A stretch of 64,000 nt of DNA from Acanthosoma haemorrhoidale (Eukaryota > Arthropoda > Insecta > Hemiptera > Acanthosomatidae). Both the position numbers and the translations under genes were made by a program. Where the stretch lies: contig OV884013.1 in the NCBI GenBank assembly GCA_930367205.1, positions 116,770,869 to 116,834,868 on the forward strand, written 5' to 3'. The notes under the pieces are model-generated. The model worked only from the letters and a program-made list of their open reading frames with translations. It was not told the DNA's origin and did no database searches. Shown one piece after another: positions 12,873-24,519 of this stretch. Position 1 is the stretch's first letter. Every line of letters starts with the position of its first letter.

Positions 12873-13745
12873 TAGGGTGTCCCAGAATTAACGTGAGATT
12901 TAAATTTGCCGCCATTTGTGCAGTAAAGTGCTGGTAACCCTAAAAAATAAAAAAAAAATGACAACTGACAGTATAGGGTTAGTAAAAATGGAGCGTTACA
13001 CGATAGAACAACGTGTCTTTATTGTCGAACATTATCTCAAAAATAATGAAAGTTTGGCGGCCACAGTTCGAAAATTTCATACAAAATATGGTCGGAATAG
13101 TGTTTTGACTTCATCAACTGTGAAGAGAATAATTGAAAAATTTCGGGAGACTGGGTCAGTTGGAGACACTAAACACACTGGCCGTTCAAAAACAAGCCGT
13201 TCAAATGTCAATATCGAAGCAGTGCGTGAGAGTGTTGTTGAAAACCCAGGAACATCAATTCGGCGTCGTACACACACACAGTTCTTTGTGCCGACATTGG
13301 ATGATATTGATGTGGCCAATATGTGGTTTCAACAAGATGGTGCCACATGCCATACAGCCCATGAAACAATTCAAATACTGCACGAGACATTTTCAGGTCG
13401 CATACTCTCTCGTATCGGTGATCAGAATTGGCCCCCTAGATCGTGTGATTTAACACCTTTAGATTTATTTTTATGGGGTTACTTGAAGTCAAAGGTGTAT
13501 GTCAACAAGCTCACATCCACCCGTGCATTAAAAGAGGAAATTCAACGCTGCATCAACGAAATTCAACCACATTTATGCCAAATGGTCAATGAAAATTTCG
13601 ACACAAGAATGCTATATATATGTGTTATTCCATAAATAACCCTATCCTATTTACTTTATAATTAAAAAAATAAAATAAAAACAAAAATACTAAAAACTGT
13701 GTTTTCTATTTAAATCAAATCTTGCGTTAATTCTGGGACACCCTA
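12873..13745 (+). mobile_element. DD41D-like transposon copy B, internally deleted but with intact ends
   Basis: The left end GGGTGTCCCAGAATTAACG starts at 12875 and its exact complement ends at 13743. TA flanks both ends, as expected for IS630/Tc1/mariner elements. The whole element is about 870 bases. It contains one open reading frame and a short AT-rich 3' end. The autonomous form must be longer, because the central catalytic segment kept in the 44-kb copy is missing. With complete ends it could in principle be moved by a transposase made elsewhere; that is inference. Confidence 0.88.
12988..13635 (+). CDS. internally deleted DD41D-like transposase, frame still open
   Basis: The ATG at 12988 gives the family start MERYTIEQRVFIVEHYLKNN; the upstream ATG at 12916 lies in the transposon leader and is less likely. 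About the first 90 residues are a DUF4817-type helix-turn-helix DNA-binding region (VRKFHTKYGRNSV, then a basic GRSKTSRSN stretch). At about residue 90 the protein jumps across the deletion, with extra CA units at 13269-13278 keeping it in frame. It resumes with WFQQDGATCHTAHET and WPPRSCDLTPLDLFLWGYLK. I count 41 residues between the D of QQDGA and the D of LTPLD. The first catalytic Asp is lost, so cleavage activity is not expected. The C-terminus is altered after FDTRM. A DNA-binding repressor-like product is possible but unproven. Confidence 0.75.
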   Translation: MERYTIEQRVFIVEHYLKNNESLAATVRKFHTKYGRNSVLTSSTVKRIIEKFRETGSVGDTKHTGRSKTSRSNVNIEAVRESVVENPGTSIRRRTHTQFFVPTLDDIDVANMWFQQDGATCHTAHETIQILHETFSGRILSRIGDQNWPPRSCDLTPLDLFLWGYLKSKVYVNKLTSTRALKEEIQRCINEIQPHLCQMVNENFDTRMLYICVIP

Positions 13746-14607
13746 TATCTTTTGCACGATAGAGAGAAAAAGGGTTTCGGATCTAAATTATTTTTGACTA
13801 TCTAAACTATTTGCGTTTCAGATGCAATGATATTTTCCCCGTTATTTTTCATGGGGTCATGTGAAAAAAAAAATTGGTGGCATATATAACTTTTTAAAAA
13901 TTGATGAGATGCTTATAAGACTATGTTTTGATAATGAAACTGTTCCTGACGAGCTAAATGCTTTCTGAAATGGTCATGGGTCAAGTCCTTGGCCTCCACA
14001 CCTTCCATAGATCCTGTACTTCTGGATGGCTCCTTCAGACTGATGACCGTGATCGACCACTTGAGATACTGTTGACAAATGATACCCTTCGACTTGCAGG
14101 GGCGATGAGTGCGAAACGGCAATCTGTGCAATAACCTTAATGGTCAACTCCTTCCTCGGCTCTCATTTATTAGCTTAATTGTCGTCTGAGCTGCGGAGGC
14201 GCCTCGACCCATTAGCCATTTGATTGTGTTTGTTTTTTGTCAACCATTGTCTACTGTGTACTTAAGCCTCCTATAGTCGGGCCAATTACTGCCCATTCTT
14301 CACAGCCAACCTCCTTTTTATATTTTCTTTTCTTTTTTTTCTACTTCTTCTTCTTCTTCTGCTTAAGGTCTTACGAGGACCTTCATCTCTTTTTTTTTTA
14401 TCCCTTTCCCTGTACATCGGGTAACGTGATATAGGTACTTTTACTCTGGCTAGATTGCTTGAAGAAGAATTGATGATTGTACGAGATGTTTTCAACAAAA
14501 GAAACGTGTTGCGGTTTCACATCTACGACTCCCTCAAGAAGACATGCATGACCTGAAGCACTTCGACGCTGTGATCGGCAACTAATTCACTGTATGTTTC
14601 ACAATAC
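13746..14607. other. no gene recognised
   Basis: Mixed-composition DNA. A pyrimidine-rich stretch with CTT units lies at 14325-14405. Frames at 13913-14131 (-), 14237-14434 (+) and 14286-14498 (-) have no recognisable content; the last two come from the low-complexity tract. Confidence 0.45.
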
Positions 14608-15204
14608 ACAATACTACTTCAAAGGACATCCCATCTCTCAATTAAAAACAAATTACCAATCTACATTTGAGCCAATCTGGACATACGGAACAGAGCTATG
14701 GGGGACAGCAAAAAAGTGGAACATCAAGCGCATCCAATCCTTTCAATCAAAAGTCCTGAGAACAATAGTAAATGCCCCTTATTACGTCAGCAACAAAACC
14801 CTTCATAACGATCTTAATATACCCTACATTCTCGAATTCATCCGTTCCAAGTTCATGAAATTCCATATTAAGCTATCTAAACACCCTTATCCCTTAGCAC
14901 AGTCATTGCACTCCACCACTTATCCCTATAATCCTCCTCAGGGACTGAAACGGCAGTGAGCTCGTGAATGCGTTTAAATGCGTAACAGTAGGAGTCCTGG
15001 CAGTAGCAAGTTTATCAATCATGCTCTGAGCGTATGTGGCTCTAGCGCTCTTGGTCAGCCTCCGCTGGCTCTTATATAATGACGTGGCTGATGGAGGGGC
15101 GTGGGGGACTTTCCAAGACGCTTTATCATTCGCACGCAAGGGAGGTGACAACCATGTGGATTTGAGATGTCTCTGGGCTGTTTGTAAATACTGTATGAAT
15201 GAGC
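14608..15204 (+). mobile_element. LINE-A (Jockey-like) copy: reverse transcriptase C-terminus plus 3' UTR
   Basis: The open frame from 14594 to 14959 reads through the C-terminal end of a non-LTR reverse transcriptase: PIWTYGTELWGTAKKWNIKR, then FQSKVLRTIVNAPYYVSNKT and LHNDLNIPYI. This pattern is typical of Jockey-clade ORF2 proteins downstream of the polymerase core. The copy is 5'-truncated, so it has no catalytic YADD region. The stop at 14957 is followed by the family's 3' UTR, with conserved blocks near TCATGCTCTGAGCGT and AGGGAGGTGACAACCATGTG. The 3' UTR stops before the usual AATAAAG end. It is the longest uninterrupted LINE-A coding remnant here. Confidence 0.85.
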
Positions 15205-16130
15205 TGTATGAAGTATAACTCGCCAAAAATTATAATTTTTCCTGTATATTCCACGAACGGATGACTGGATAAACTAATGTAGAATAGGATGGTGTCACCG
15301 TTGGAAATGCATTTGCAATTATTACACGGGAAAGGAGAAACCGGGCGTCACGTACTTCGTAGGGCTATTATTATATTATTATTATTGTAGGCAGACTAGG
15401 GTTCGTAATGAAATAGATATTAACGCAAAAAGTCTGTGGTTTTATTCTTAGAATCAGTAATTAACATCTATACCTAAAAGCAATTACTATTCAATCACCG
15501 TCCGCTCTACATACCAGGAACGATAAGGATCTACCGGTACCGGGAACAGGACTCTGCGTCACGTGGCTCTCTTCAATGGGCCAGTGTCCGGGGACGAGGG
15601 TTCGTTAATGAGTATAGGAGGAGAGATGGCCCGTGAAGAAGAGCGGGGACGGAGAGGAGATGATCTGGCTAATTGGCGGATTGGGGAAGACAAAGGGGCA
15701 CAGAGGACCAACATCGGATTGGTTTATCATCGCCCGGCCTCGGCCATAGTCTGTTATTAACTCCTGCGGTGGGTGGGGCTACCCATTCACCATATCCTAA
15801 TTTAATTTACATCCACTAGCCAGATCTCATCTCCAGCTCCAGAGCTCCAGAGCTCATTGATCCTCGGAGTCTCCCCCAGGGCAGCGAGCGGTGTCTTGTC
15901 AGGGTTCCCACAGGGCCCTTCACCACTCGACTCTCCGTGCAATGGTGTTACTCCAGGCTGACTATTTATACTCAGCTATGTCCTACATTCAGGGCAGCAT
16001 TCTTCTCAAATACTTCGGACATTTATAGACAAGATGGAGTCACCACGTAAGTTTCTTAAAAATACACCGAGTCCACATGAGTGTTTTTATGGGTTTTTAA
16101 TAGAAAATAAACTACTTATCTGCAAAGTAA
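15205..16130. other. no gene; partly GC-richer single-copy DNA
   Basis: The part from about 15540 to 15960 is clearly less AT-rich than its surroundings and contains the open frame 15563-15760, which I do not recognise. It matches no repeat in the window. It is one of several islands that could be regulatory or an old exon. Confidence 0.4.
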
Positions 16131-16592
16131 TACTTCCATCTGGACATACGGGCTATGGGGGACAGCAAAAAAGTCGAACATCAAGCGTATCCAATCATTT
16201 CAATCAAAAGCCCTGAGAACAATAGTAAATGCCTCTTATTACGTCAGCAACAAAACCCTTCATAACGATCTTAATATACCCTACATTCTTGAACTCATCC
16301 TTTCTAAGTTGATAAAATTCTTTTGTAACCTATCCAATACCCTAATCCTCCTCGGAGACCTGCTATAAATGCGTGACAGTGGGTCTTCTGGCAATGGTCA
16401 ATTTCTCCAGTCATGTCCTGAGCGTCTGTGGCTCTTGGTCAGCCTCCGCTGGCTCTTATCCAATGAAGTGGCTGTCGGAGGAGCGTAGGGACCTCCAAGG
16501 ACTCAAAATTGTAAATATTCTATGAATGAGATCATTTATCACAATCACTTATTGCCAAATGAGGAAAATTGTAATTTTATCATAATAAAGTT
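16131..16592 (+). mobile_element. LINE-A copy with internal deletions
   Basis: It begins in the codons for WTYG, with the following IELWG partly deleted. It continues through SNIKRIQ and NDLNIPYI in broken frames and then passes into a shortened 3' UTR. It ends at TCATAATAAAGTTGTTTATC, the second of two 3'-end types seen in LINE-A (TCATAATAAAGCTGTTTA rather than AGCACAATAAAGAATT). Confidence 0.8.
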
Positions 16593-17279
16593 GTTTATCT
16601 ATCATAACAACCCCCCCCCCTCAAAAAAAAAAAAATACACCATTTCGTTTATTAAAATTAAAAAATACAACGGAAAAACTATATACCGAAAAAATTTATT
16701 CTCAAATTATAATTTTTTCACATATCTCATTTAAATGTAAGTGTAAATTATGTTGGAATATATTTTTTATTATGTTAGAATATTCACGTAATCTGCAGTT
16801 TGTCCGACAATGGACAGTATTTTCAATTTTCAATACATCCAGTCTGATTAACAAAATACTAACATCCCCGCTCTTAATTATGAATAAAGTCTTAATTGAA
16901 ACATGTACAGGAATTAATTTAGGAAAATATAATAAATAAAACCAAAACGTCAACCTACATACTCGTTCAATTTTTCTGTTATAAGAAAATAACAGCCCAG
17001 AACTATGGCTATTTTTATTGAGTGGACTCTCACCACTGTACCCTAACAATCAACCTCCACCGAGGATTCCCACACTCCTTACTCCTCTCACACCACCTTC
17101 AAGCAGGTCCTCCTAGTACAAGGATCCGATCACCCTAAATATTTTATATTTATCCCTCATCCGAAAATTCTAACTGGAGAGCTAAGGGGGAAAAAAAAAA
17201 AAAAAATTTATTGACCTAGGCGGTTATGCCAACAAACTGTCATCCTCGGAGTCTAAAACAATGATTACAATATATGTGA
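16593..17279. other. no gene recognised
   Basis: Starts with homopolymer runs (ten C near 16611, then a run of A). The rest is AT-rich, with a more balanced stretch at 17040-17140. Another A run lies at 17189-17206. The frame at 16702-17049 (-) has no recognisable domain. Confidence 0.4.
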
Positions 17280-17482
17280 CTTCCTAAGACTCCGCTTACT
17301 CTTGGGCATGCGAGGGAAGTGGCAACCATCTGGATTTGGGAGGACTCTGGGGTGTCTGTAGATATTGTATGAATGAGCGAGTGAATTGATAAATTGTAAA
17401 TATGGTATGAATGAGAGCATTTATATCAATTACTTATTGCCTAATAAGGCAGATTGTAATTTTAGCATAAAGAAGTTTAACC
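17280..17482 (+). mobile_element. LINE-A 3' UTR fragment
   Basis: Matches the last ~200 bases of the family: CTAAGACTCCGCTTACTCTT, GGGCATGCGAGGGAAGTGGC, the TGTATGAATGAGCGAGTGAA block and GCAGATTGTAATTTTAGCAT, ending at ATAAAGAAGTTT. Its 5' boundary falls inside the 3' UTR. Confidence 0.85.
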
Positions 17483-19404
17483 AGTAACAATATATATAAC
17501 ATTAATATTAATATAAATCACATTTATTTCACTATTTTAATATTAATTTTATTAACAATGGGGACGGTGAAATTAACACTATTGACCGACAAATAACTAT
17601 AAAATACATTGCTCAAGTGGCTCACTATCAAAGATCATTTTATTTTTTTTAGGAAACAAGTTCTAATGCACTACTTGGATTTTAGTAAATACGAAATTAA
17701 AATCGATGGGATGTAAAAGAAAGTCAGGAAGTATCAGTCAGTAATGAAGTAATATGTATGTATAAAGTGGGTTATCTACAGATTTCAACGATTCTAAAGG
17801 AAAAGTGTGAGACGAGAAAGATATAAAATCTGCTCATTTAGAAGAATATTTTTTTTGTCTAATTAATTAATTATCACGATTCAAGCAAGGAAATCTGTTT
17901 TGAAGAATGTACCATGCAAAGTTTGTGTCTCACTTTACTGTAGATAAAATGTCTTCTTGGACTTGAGGACAGAGGAGGAACGCCAAGGACATAGCGACGA
18001 GAGTAAGCTAAATGGCTTTGCGACGGAGGCACCTGCCAGGGTGCACCCAATCTCCACCGCCGAAATGGGAATTACCATAATCGATTGTGTGGTGGCAGAT
18101 CGATGATGTTGTAGATGATTGATGATTCGGGGAGTTGGAACAATTAGCTTCGACTTAATAGGAACTAATCACCGCTCGTCTCTTTATCTTCACTGCTCTC
18201 TTGTGGCAGTCAATCAAAACCTCCATGACAATATTATTTCAAAATTGACTTCCGCCTTCGAGGCTCGGGCTGTCATAAAAGTAATTTTGTACGGAGACTT
18301 CAGTTTGAGGATTGGCTTCGGTAAATAAACCATGCTTCATAAGAATTAAACCTTAACATTGAAATGTTGATTGATATTTCCTCTCTCTCATAATAAAGTA
18401 GATGATCTGTGACCTATTTCCTTCAGGTAATTTTCAAAATTTCCGTTGTCAAAAACATCCGAGAACCTGAAATTTCTCTGCGGCTTTCACCGTTACCGAA
18501 ACTCCTACGCCTGTCTCTTCAAGCCCCGAGGAATTACGTCACATCTTTGAATATCAAGGTTCAGGTATCATCATCGTTCAGAATCAGACCTCATTTTAAA
18601 ATTTAAATGTGCATTTTTGTATCGATGAGTATATCTGTTTCATCACGAAAAAAAACAAACCTTTTGCGATTAAAGCATAAGAATGCTGGAAGCTTTGTAC
18701 CAGCCAGAATCACGAATCTTATTATCTAACACACCTCAACTCCAATGAATTATTTAATTTCAAAACAGATCCATAATGTGTGCCCTCTAAATGTTCCATA
18801 AATTATTTGATCTATGTACTATACGCAATAGTACATGATCGATGACTAATTAAATTATTTTAATTTTAATTTTAAACATATTGCCTTTAGTATTTATTAC
18901 CTGGGCGCCAAATGTAACTACCATGGCTGGTTCAGCTGAAGTTGGATGGTAATGAAATTTTTAGCCTAATTAACTGTTTAGAAATATTTTTATTACTTGG
19001 TAATTAATAATAATCCTTGGCTACGTTTTATGGAAATCGCTATATTTTTTTTTTTCTCTTCAAATATTAAATAGTTCTTCTTGTATAATTTCATGGCTTT
19101 TGGTTGAACAGAGTTACTTACAAAGATCAGGATATAAATATTTGAAATTTTATTACATTGAACATAAGTAGAATATTTGGAGACAGGTATTCACCTCTGT
19201 TTAGCCTTGTGTGAATTGCTACATGCAAACATATCGAATAGACAAATAAACATACCAATATCATTAGTATTGGATTGTGTCTTGCTTAGCTTCAGCCCAG
19301 CTAAGATAGTCTTTAATATGTCAACTAACGACGGAGAGAAAATTAGAACTTGTTGAATAGCTTTCGTGCTGTCTAATTCGGTTAACCGTTTCTAATCGAA
19401 GTCA
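17483..19404. other. no gene recognised
   Basis: AT-rich DNA with a more balanced part at about 17930-18310. The frames at 18119-18328 and 18409-18606 lie in this part but have no domain I recognise. No window repeat family is present. Confidence 0.45.
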
Positions 19405-20010
19405 GGCCACTCGCATGGGAGGGAGGTGACAACCATTTGGACTTAGGAGGTCTCTTTATGAATGAGCGAGTGAATGAAAATTGTAAATATGGTATGAATG
19501 AGATCATTTATCACAATTACATATTGCCCAATGAGGCAGATTGTAATTTTATCATCATAAAGCTGTTTTTTTTTGTTTTTTGTCACGGAAAGGCCTTAAA
19601 GACCACGCGAATATCATTACTTTCGGTTCTTTTCTTGTTTTTCCTTTCCTTCCATTTCCCCCTCATTATCTCTGCGTGCTTTTGTTTTATTTCTTATGTC
19701 CACGCGACTCCCTTTTTTGATTTTTTCTTTCCCACAAGAACCTCGATTTCTTTCAGTCTTTTCCTGAATCTTTCTCCGTCCTGACAATCCTGGTCCGTTA
19801 TTCCTAGTCATTCAGTTTCTTCTTTTATCTGCTTGGTGTATCCCCTTGAGCTTTTGTATCCTCGGATTTTCTGGAATATTTCCTTGTTTAGTCTTTCCGG
19901 GGCCATTCTTACCATATGTCCGTTTCTAGGTCTTTTGTGTCTTTGTAGATTCCCTGGTTGGATCTTAGCCTGTATCCTTCTTGTGCATAAAGCTGTTTAA
20001 TAATAATAAC
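19405..20010 (+). mobile_element. LINE-A 3' UTR fragment, split by another LINE
   Basis: Positions 19408-19568 carry the terminal part of the LINE-A 3' UTR up to CATAAAGCTGTTT. The sequence resumes after the insertion with a second CATAAAGCTGTTT (19986-19998) followed by AATAATAATAAC, the family's short A-rich tail. The duplicated 13 bases are the target-site duplication of the inserted element at 19569-19985. Confidence 0.85.
19569..19985 (-). mobile_element. 5'-truncated LINE (LINE-C), nested insertion
   Basis: Flanked by perfect 13-base direct repeats (19556-19568 and 19986-19998), with its poly(A) tail visible as T runs at 19569-19581. On the minus strand it encodes the tail of a LINE ORF2-type protein. 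Early on it contains RPRNGHMVRMAPERLNKEIF, like the GHV(x)RM zinc-knuckle-adjacent tail common in R1- and CR1-like LINEs. It ends in a basic stretch closing with KEKQEKNRK. One in-frame stop lies after IKEETE. The frame at 19617-19811 is its terminal part. The clade is uncertain. Confidence 0.75.
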
Positions 20011-20040
20011 AAAAAATCCTAATGATTCCAAAAATACCTT

Positions 20041-20238
20041 TTATGGATAATAGTTATTTGTCTCGCCATATTCTACGCAATCATCCAAATCTACCTGCAC
20101 ATGTTTCCCATTAAAAATACTATAGAAATAACTTATTGTCTCCACCCTCCAATAAGACTTCGTGTTCTGTATAACCTCTACCTGACTTGTGGGACTGGGG
20201 TGCCTCGTGGTTTCATGGATCCTTGGTTCTGCTCTCAC
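20041..20238 (-). pseudogene. unidentified protein-coding-like fragment
   Basis: The 65-residue minus-strand frame ends FNGKHVQVDLDDCVEYGETN and then NYYP. Its composition is more protein-like than nearby frames, with mixed charges and aromatic residues and no low complexity. I do not recognise a family. It lies just downstream of the nested LINEs and has no clear start context, so it may be a fragment of a mobile element or host gene, or chance. Confidence 0.25.
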
Positions 20239-21851
20239 ATCGGTGACTGTCTAAATTAGCTTAAATATGCCAAACAACGGCGTTGACGACCTAGTGGGCG
20301 AAATGAACCCAACTGAGGAAATTGGTAAGAAAGAAGGTGTCGAATAACTCTTGCACATGTTACCGTAGATCGTACGATTGTAGAGCCTCTCCATCCCGAC
20401 TTGGGAACAGTAATCGCAATTGGTGGTTTGAAAGACTGAATACATTACGGAGCACTGAAGGTCGTGAACCCAGCAATATATTCCAGTGGTTAAGAGCAGA
20501 CACGAGAACCCCTCGCGAACGCACATCCCCTGGAAGGAGAGAGAGGAAATAAGATGGTGGATTAGGTACTTCGTGAGGAAGATGCAGCTACAATAGTTAG
20601 CGCTGTGAGATATAGCCTGCCTTGTGTAAACGTCGTAAATCAATGGCTTTATATTGTTGACATATAAAACACCGGGCAGTCATAACTAGTTCTCATCACG
20701 TACGCGGTATAAATATCTCCTCGGCTGGGCTCACGCCTACCTTCATGAGCCTACCAAACGTCGTGCACTCTTGCCACCACCTCCTTGACACGGTCTTCCA
20801 CGGTCTATTGGCCAGCATAATGCCGAACTAAGGATCTCCTCGCACGCTTTTTCTCCAGTATGTTCCTGTCTACCTCGAAGAACGTTTAGGCGAAACAGCT
20901 CATCGAATTTCCAATAATCAGCAAAGTCGGCTCCAACAACAAAATTGTCCGCAGATCCTATGTTGTTAAACGTCACAATGCTCGGGAGATTTTTGGATTA
21001 TTTTTTCAATTGTTTTATTGCTTAGATAACTTTCCGCTATCATGAACAGCATTCTGATCAATTGTGAATAGCTGTCCACGCTGCTGAAAGCCCTTCTGAA
21101 TAAGACATTTTTTTAATGATCTAATTATCTGAAAAACAACAGAAACACACTATTATATTATTTGAATACTGGTTCTTAGTTAGATAGAAATATATATATA
21201 TGTATCGAAACGTCTACTAATCAATTAAAAAAATATGTAACATCTATCTCTAGCAAATTCACGTTGCTTAAACGAAAAACTAAATAATTTATATTATCAA
21301 TTGTTATATTATTAATTTATAGAAAACACGTTAAATTTTAATTTCCTTAATTGAACATATATATTTTTATTCACAATTTTTTTATTGAAGATCTTTATTA
21401 GAAAAATTACGAATTTCAATATTAATTGGGATGTATATTCAAAACTGTTGAGTATATATTTTGTTATTATTGCTGTTTTAGTACCTTTGTCTAACATAAT
21501 AATTCTGAAAAATGATTATATAATAACAACTCCTAGCTCCCAAAATTAAGAGTAAACCATTGTGCAGAATTAACAAATTGATTGATTAATTAAATCTTTT
21601 GAAAATGAAGATTGTTTTTAATATTATTATTAATTAATTTGAATAAATATGATTAATCAAATATTATCCACCATAATAGGTGATAAAAAAAAAAAAGCAC
21701 TCTTACTTATATGTCCTCTTTAAATTCAAAACCTCCACCTCCCTACATCCCATTTCTTCAATATTTAAATCGGGAATCATCTAGTTCCTCCCCTTCTCTC
21801 AAAGAGAGCGATAAATGTTACTTTATAATACCCAATTTTTTTTCAAATTCT
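20239..21851. other. no gene recognised; mixed then very AT-rich
   Basis: The first 750 bases are fairly balanced. They contain the minus-strand frames 20251-20643 and 20743-20976; the second includes SADNFVVGADFADYWKFDEL, protein-like in composition but unassigned. From about 21000 onward the DNA is very AT-rich, with nothing recognisable. Confidence 0.35.
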
Positions 21852-22314
21852 GATTCCGAAAACCCAATAATAAGAGAAATAAATAAATTACATTACCCAT
21901 GTCGCTAGCTAACTTTCTGGAAGTCAAACTTAAAAGTCATTCGAGACTTAGTGCTCTGGTATTTTCTCGAACACATTTAATAGGACAATGAAAATTAAGT
22001 TTTAAAAAAAATAAAAATAATAAGTACTTGGGTTCTAACAATAAATCACGTATTTCCCAGCCAAATTCAATAGTTTTTTTTTTGTATTACTATTTTACAT
22101 AGCTCTTTAATTTAATAAATGGACTTTATGTAGTTAACTAGATGGTTTTAAAAAATAAATAAATTATTCATTGTGAAAAATAAGGTGTATTCTTCCCTGT
22201 TAATTCTTATATATAATTCTTTATTGTGATAAAATCTGCCTCATTAGGCAATAAGTAATTGGGATTCCAAAAACCCAATAATAAGAGAAATAAATAAATT
22301 ACATTAACCATGTC
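21852..22314 (-). mobile_element. short LINE-A end plus downstream flank, between 52-base direct repeats
   Basis: Bases 21852-21903 recur at 22263-22314 with only two or three differences, like a long target-site duplication. Between them lies a 359-base insert. Read on the minus strand, the insert starts with the last ~60 bases of LINE-A (ATTACTTATTGCCTAATGAG to AATAAAGAATT) and continues into about 300 bases that are not LINE-A. The same 300 bases follow the LINE-A end at 26588-26890. This fits 3' transduction by a LINE-A transcript that read past its own end; segmental duplication is the alternative. Confidence 0.7.
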
Positions 22315-23296
22315 CATGCCGAAGATATGCATTTATTATTTTGCTTTGCTTTGATACAGCCAAAAACGCAGAAAACATATTGCTGGAATAACATCAAATT
22401 AAATTTATATCTACTTAATTAATTTTGTTAAGTTAATTTTATTTAGTGTAACAAAACAGCGTTGAGTATGTACCATTCCGAGAGATTAGAGTACCGGCAC
22501 CGACTGGTATCTGCACTTCCTAGACGGCTGGAAGAGGATAAACGCGTGCCTTTGACATCAGCATTGAAAGAATAAAAAAATAAGAACACATGTTATAACA
22601 AAACGAGGAAGGTTATCTCGTATGTGTGTAAGCTTGGATTGAGTATACTGAGATACCTGTGAGAAATAGTGAGTGACCTAAAGGAGGAAAGATAGACGGA
22701 TCTTAGGAACGGACTGTATTAAAGGTAACTCAAGCAAATTCACTTGGTGTGAGGGACATTAATCCCCGTGGGAGCTTAGGACATTCAATTATTATATCAA
22801 TATACAATGAGCATTATGTGTTATAGAAATTGTTTAAAATGAGTTATTAACTTTAATAAACCAGTAGTTTTGGCGTAGAAAAAGGATCGTTTTTATTTGT
22901 ATCTTTCCCAACCAATTCACCCGGTTATAAATTGGTGCAGGCTAGCTGATAAGTCTTCCATAATTCTTTTCAGGTTCCTAACTTCCCGTTCCCTGATTTC
23001 TCAACCTCTTCCAAAGGAAAATTTCCTATTTCCCGGTAGGTACGGGGCTGTTACATTTAGTATTATTGGTTTATTTTATTTTTATTTTGGTATGTAGGTT
23101 TTTGTTTTATTTTTTTTCCTACTGCTAGATTTATACTAGATTAAAAGTAAAAAATAAGATCGCAGTGTACAGACGCATGTGGTTTCAGTGAACTAAGTAT
23201 GTAATATTTCAATTTGTACTTCTGAGAAAAATTGCAAGCTATTTAAATAAAAATATTTACAATCGGTGGTATGAGGCGATATGTGCCTTATTTTTT
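22315..23296. other. no gene recognised
   Basis: AT-rich, with a more balanced region at 22450-22760. The frame at 22897-23097 has no recognisable domain. No window repeat family was seen. Confidence 0.4.
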
Positions 23297-23760
23297 TTTC
23301 TTTCATGGCTCCTTTAAATTTACAGATAATTATATACAATTATAGATCCTCAGGCGAATCTATTATTTTTATATTTCCTTTGGCGTCGCTACATTATATA
23401 CAGGTTTTGTTGTTTTATAAAAATTATATAATAGAATAAACAAGTATAATGACATACATTATACGTGACTGGACTGAACTGACTAATAAAGGTGATGGGG
23501 CTCACCTTTTTGATCGAACTTAAAACTAACTTACATACTAATTCTTAAACTAATTTTTCCCTGACAGTCTGTTGCCATCGATACGGGAGGGGCGGTGGGG
23601 TCATAGTGTTAAACACTGGGTTGGTTAGGTGCTGCAACGAGTCAAAAAACTTTATGTGTCTCCGGGGGATGAATTGGACCAAGCAACGGGTCAGCGTTCT
23701 TTAACCTCTCTCGAGAGGTATGTCGGACCACTTTTCGCATGATCCCAATATGTGCCTTAA
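23297..23760 (-). mobile_element. LINE-B copy: coding end plus 3' UTR
   Basis: The minus-strand order is a degraded ORF end (matching 54060-54300, around the RWRHIK and NPVFNTM codons), a stop, then the 3' UTR with the hairpin at 23491-23506, the segment around CCTGTATATAATGTAG and an A-rich tail near 23290-23300. It corresponds over most of its length to the plus-strand copy at 53950-54572. The 5' boundary lies near 23750. Confidence 0.8.
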
Positions 23761-24519
23761 AGGTTCGTTACCTGGTGTCTATTTTGCTCTGCAACAAGTC
23801 ACAGTGGAAAGAGGTTTTTGGATGAAATCATTTAAGTAATATTTCAGTGACATGTATTATTTAATTTATTACTTAACGGTCTTATGCACTCCTGCTAAGA
23901 GTTGAAGGTGAGCCACCCCATTTCTATTATGGGACGTGATGTTCACTGTACCTCAAGGGATTTGACTTCAGATCCTCTACATCATGAAGCAATTATGCTA
24001 ACCGCATCAGAGTCTAATGCCAGTTTTCACACGACTGCGACATCCACACGCGATACGAAATCATTCATAAATACACGGCGATAAGAGAGAGAGAGAGAGC
24101 GCGGGGAAAGAACTACCATGAACCGGCGTTGGCCAATTATGACAGAATCCCCACTGTCCTGGGGTCTGTCCCTGGGGACCTCTTGCGCGAAGAGGAAGGC
24201 CGAGCAGCTTGTGAAAGAGGCACGACCCATGACGCCTGATGCTGAGGGAGAGATCTGATACCGAAACTAGGCGAGGGTCACACCTCCTCCTGCTCGATTT
24301 GCCGGAACAAATACAATCAATTATCCCTTCGACAGGACGTTTACCTCTGCCTACTGCCGATATTTATCGCTGACAGAGTGCCTCAAGCCAGGCTATATAA
24401 TTCAATTATATACTTTAAAACATATAACGTACGGCCTATTCATGATTTGATTTTATAATAGCTAATCCAAGTATCTATCATTATTGCGGGTTGGGGTTGT
24501 GTTTTTTATCAACAATATT
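23761..24519. other. no gene recognised
   Basis: Mixed composition with a short GA run at 24086-24099. The overlapping frames at 23902-24084 (+) and 24027-24230 (-) are unassigned. A GGTGAGCC motif at about 23908 is a weak echo of the LINE-B hairpin, without its second half. Confidence 0.4.
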
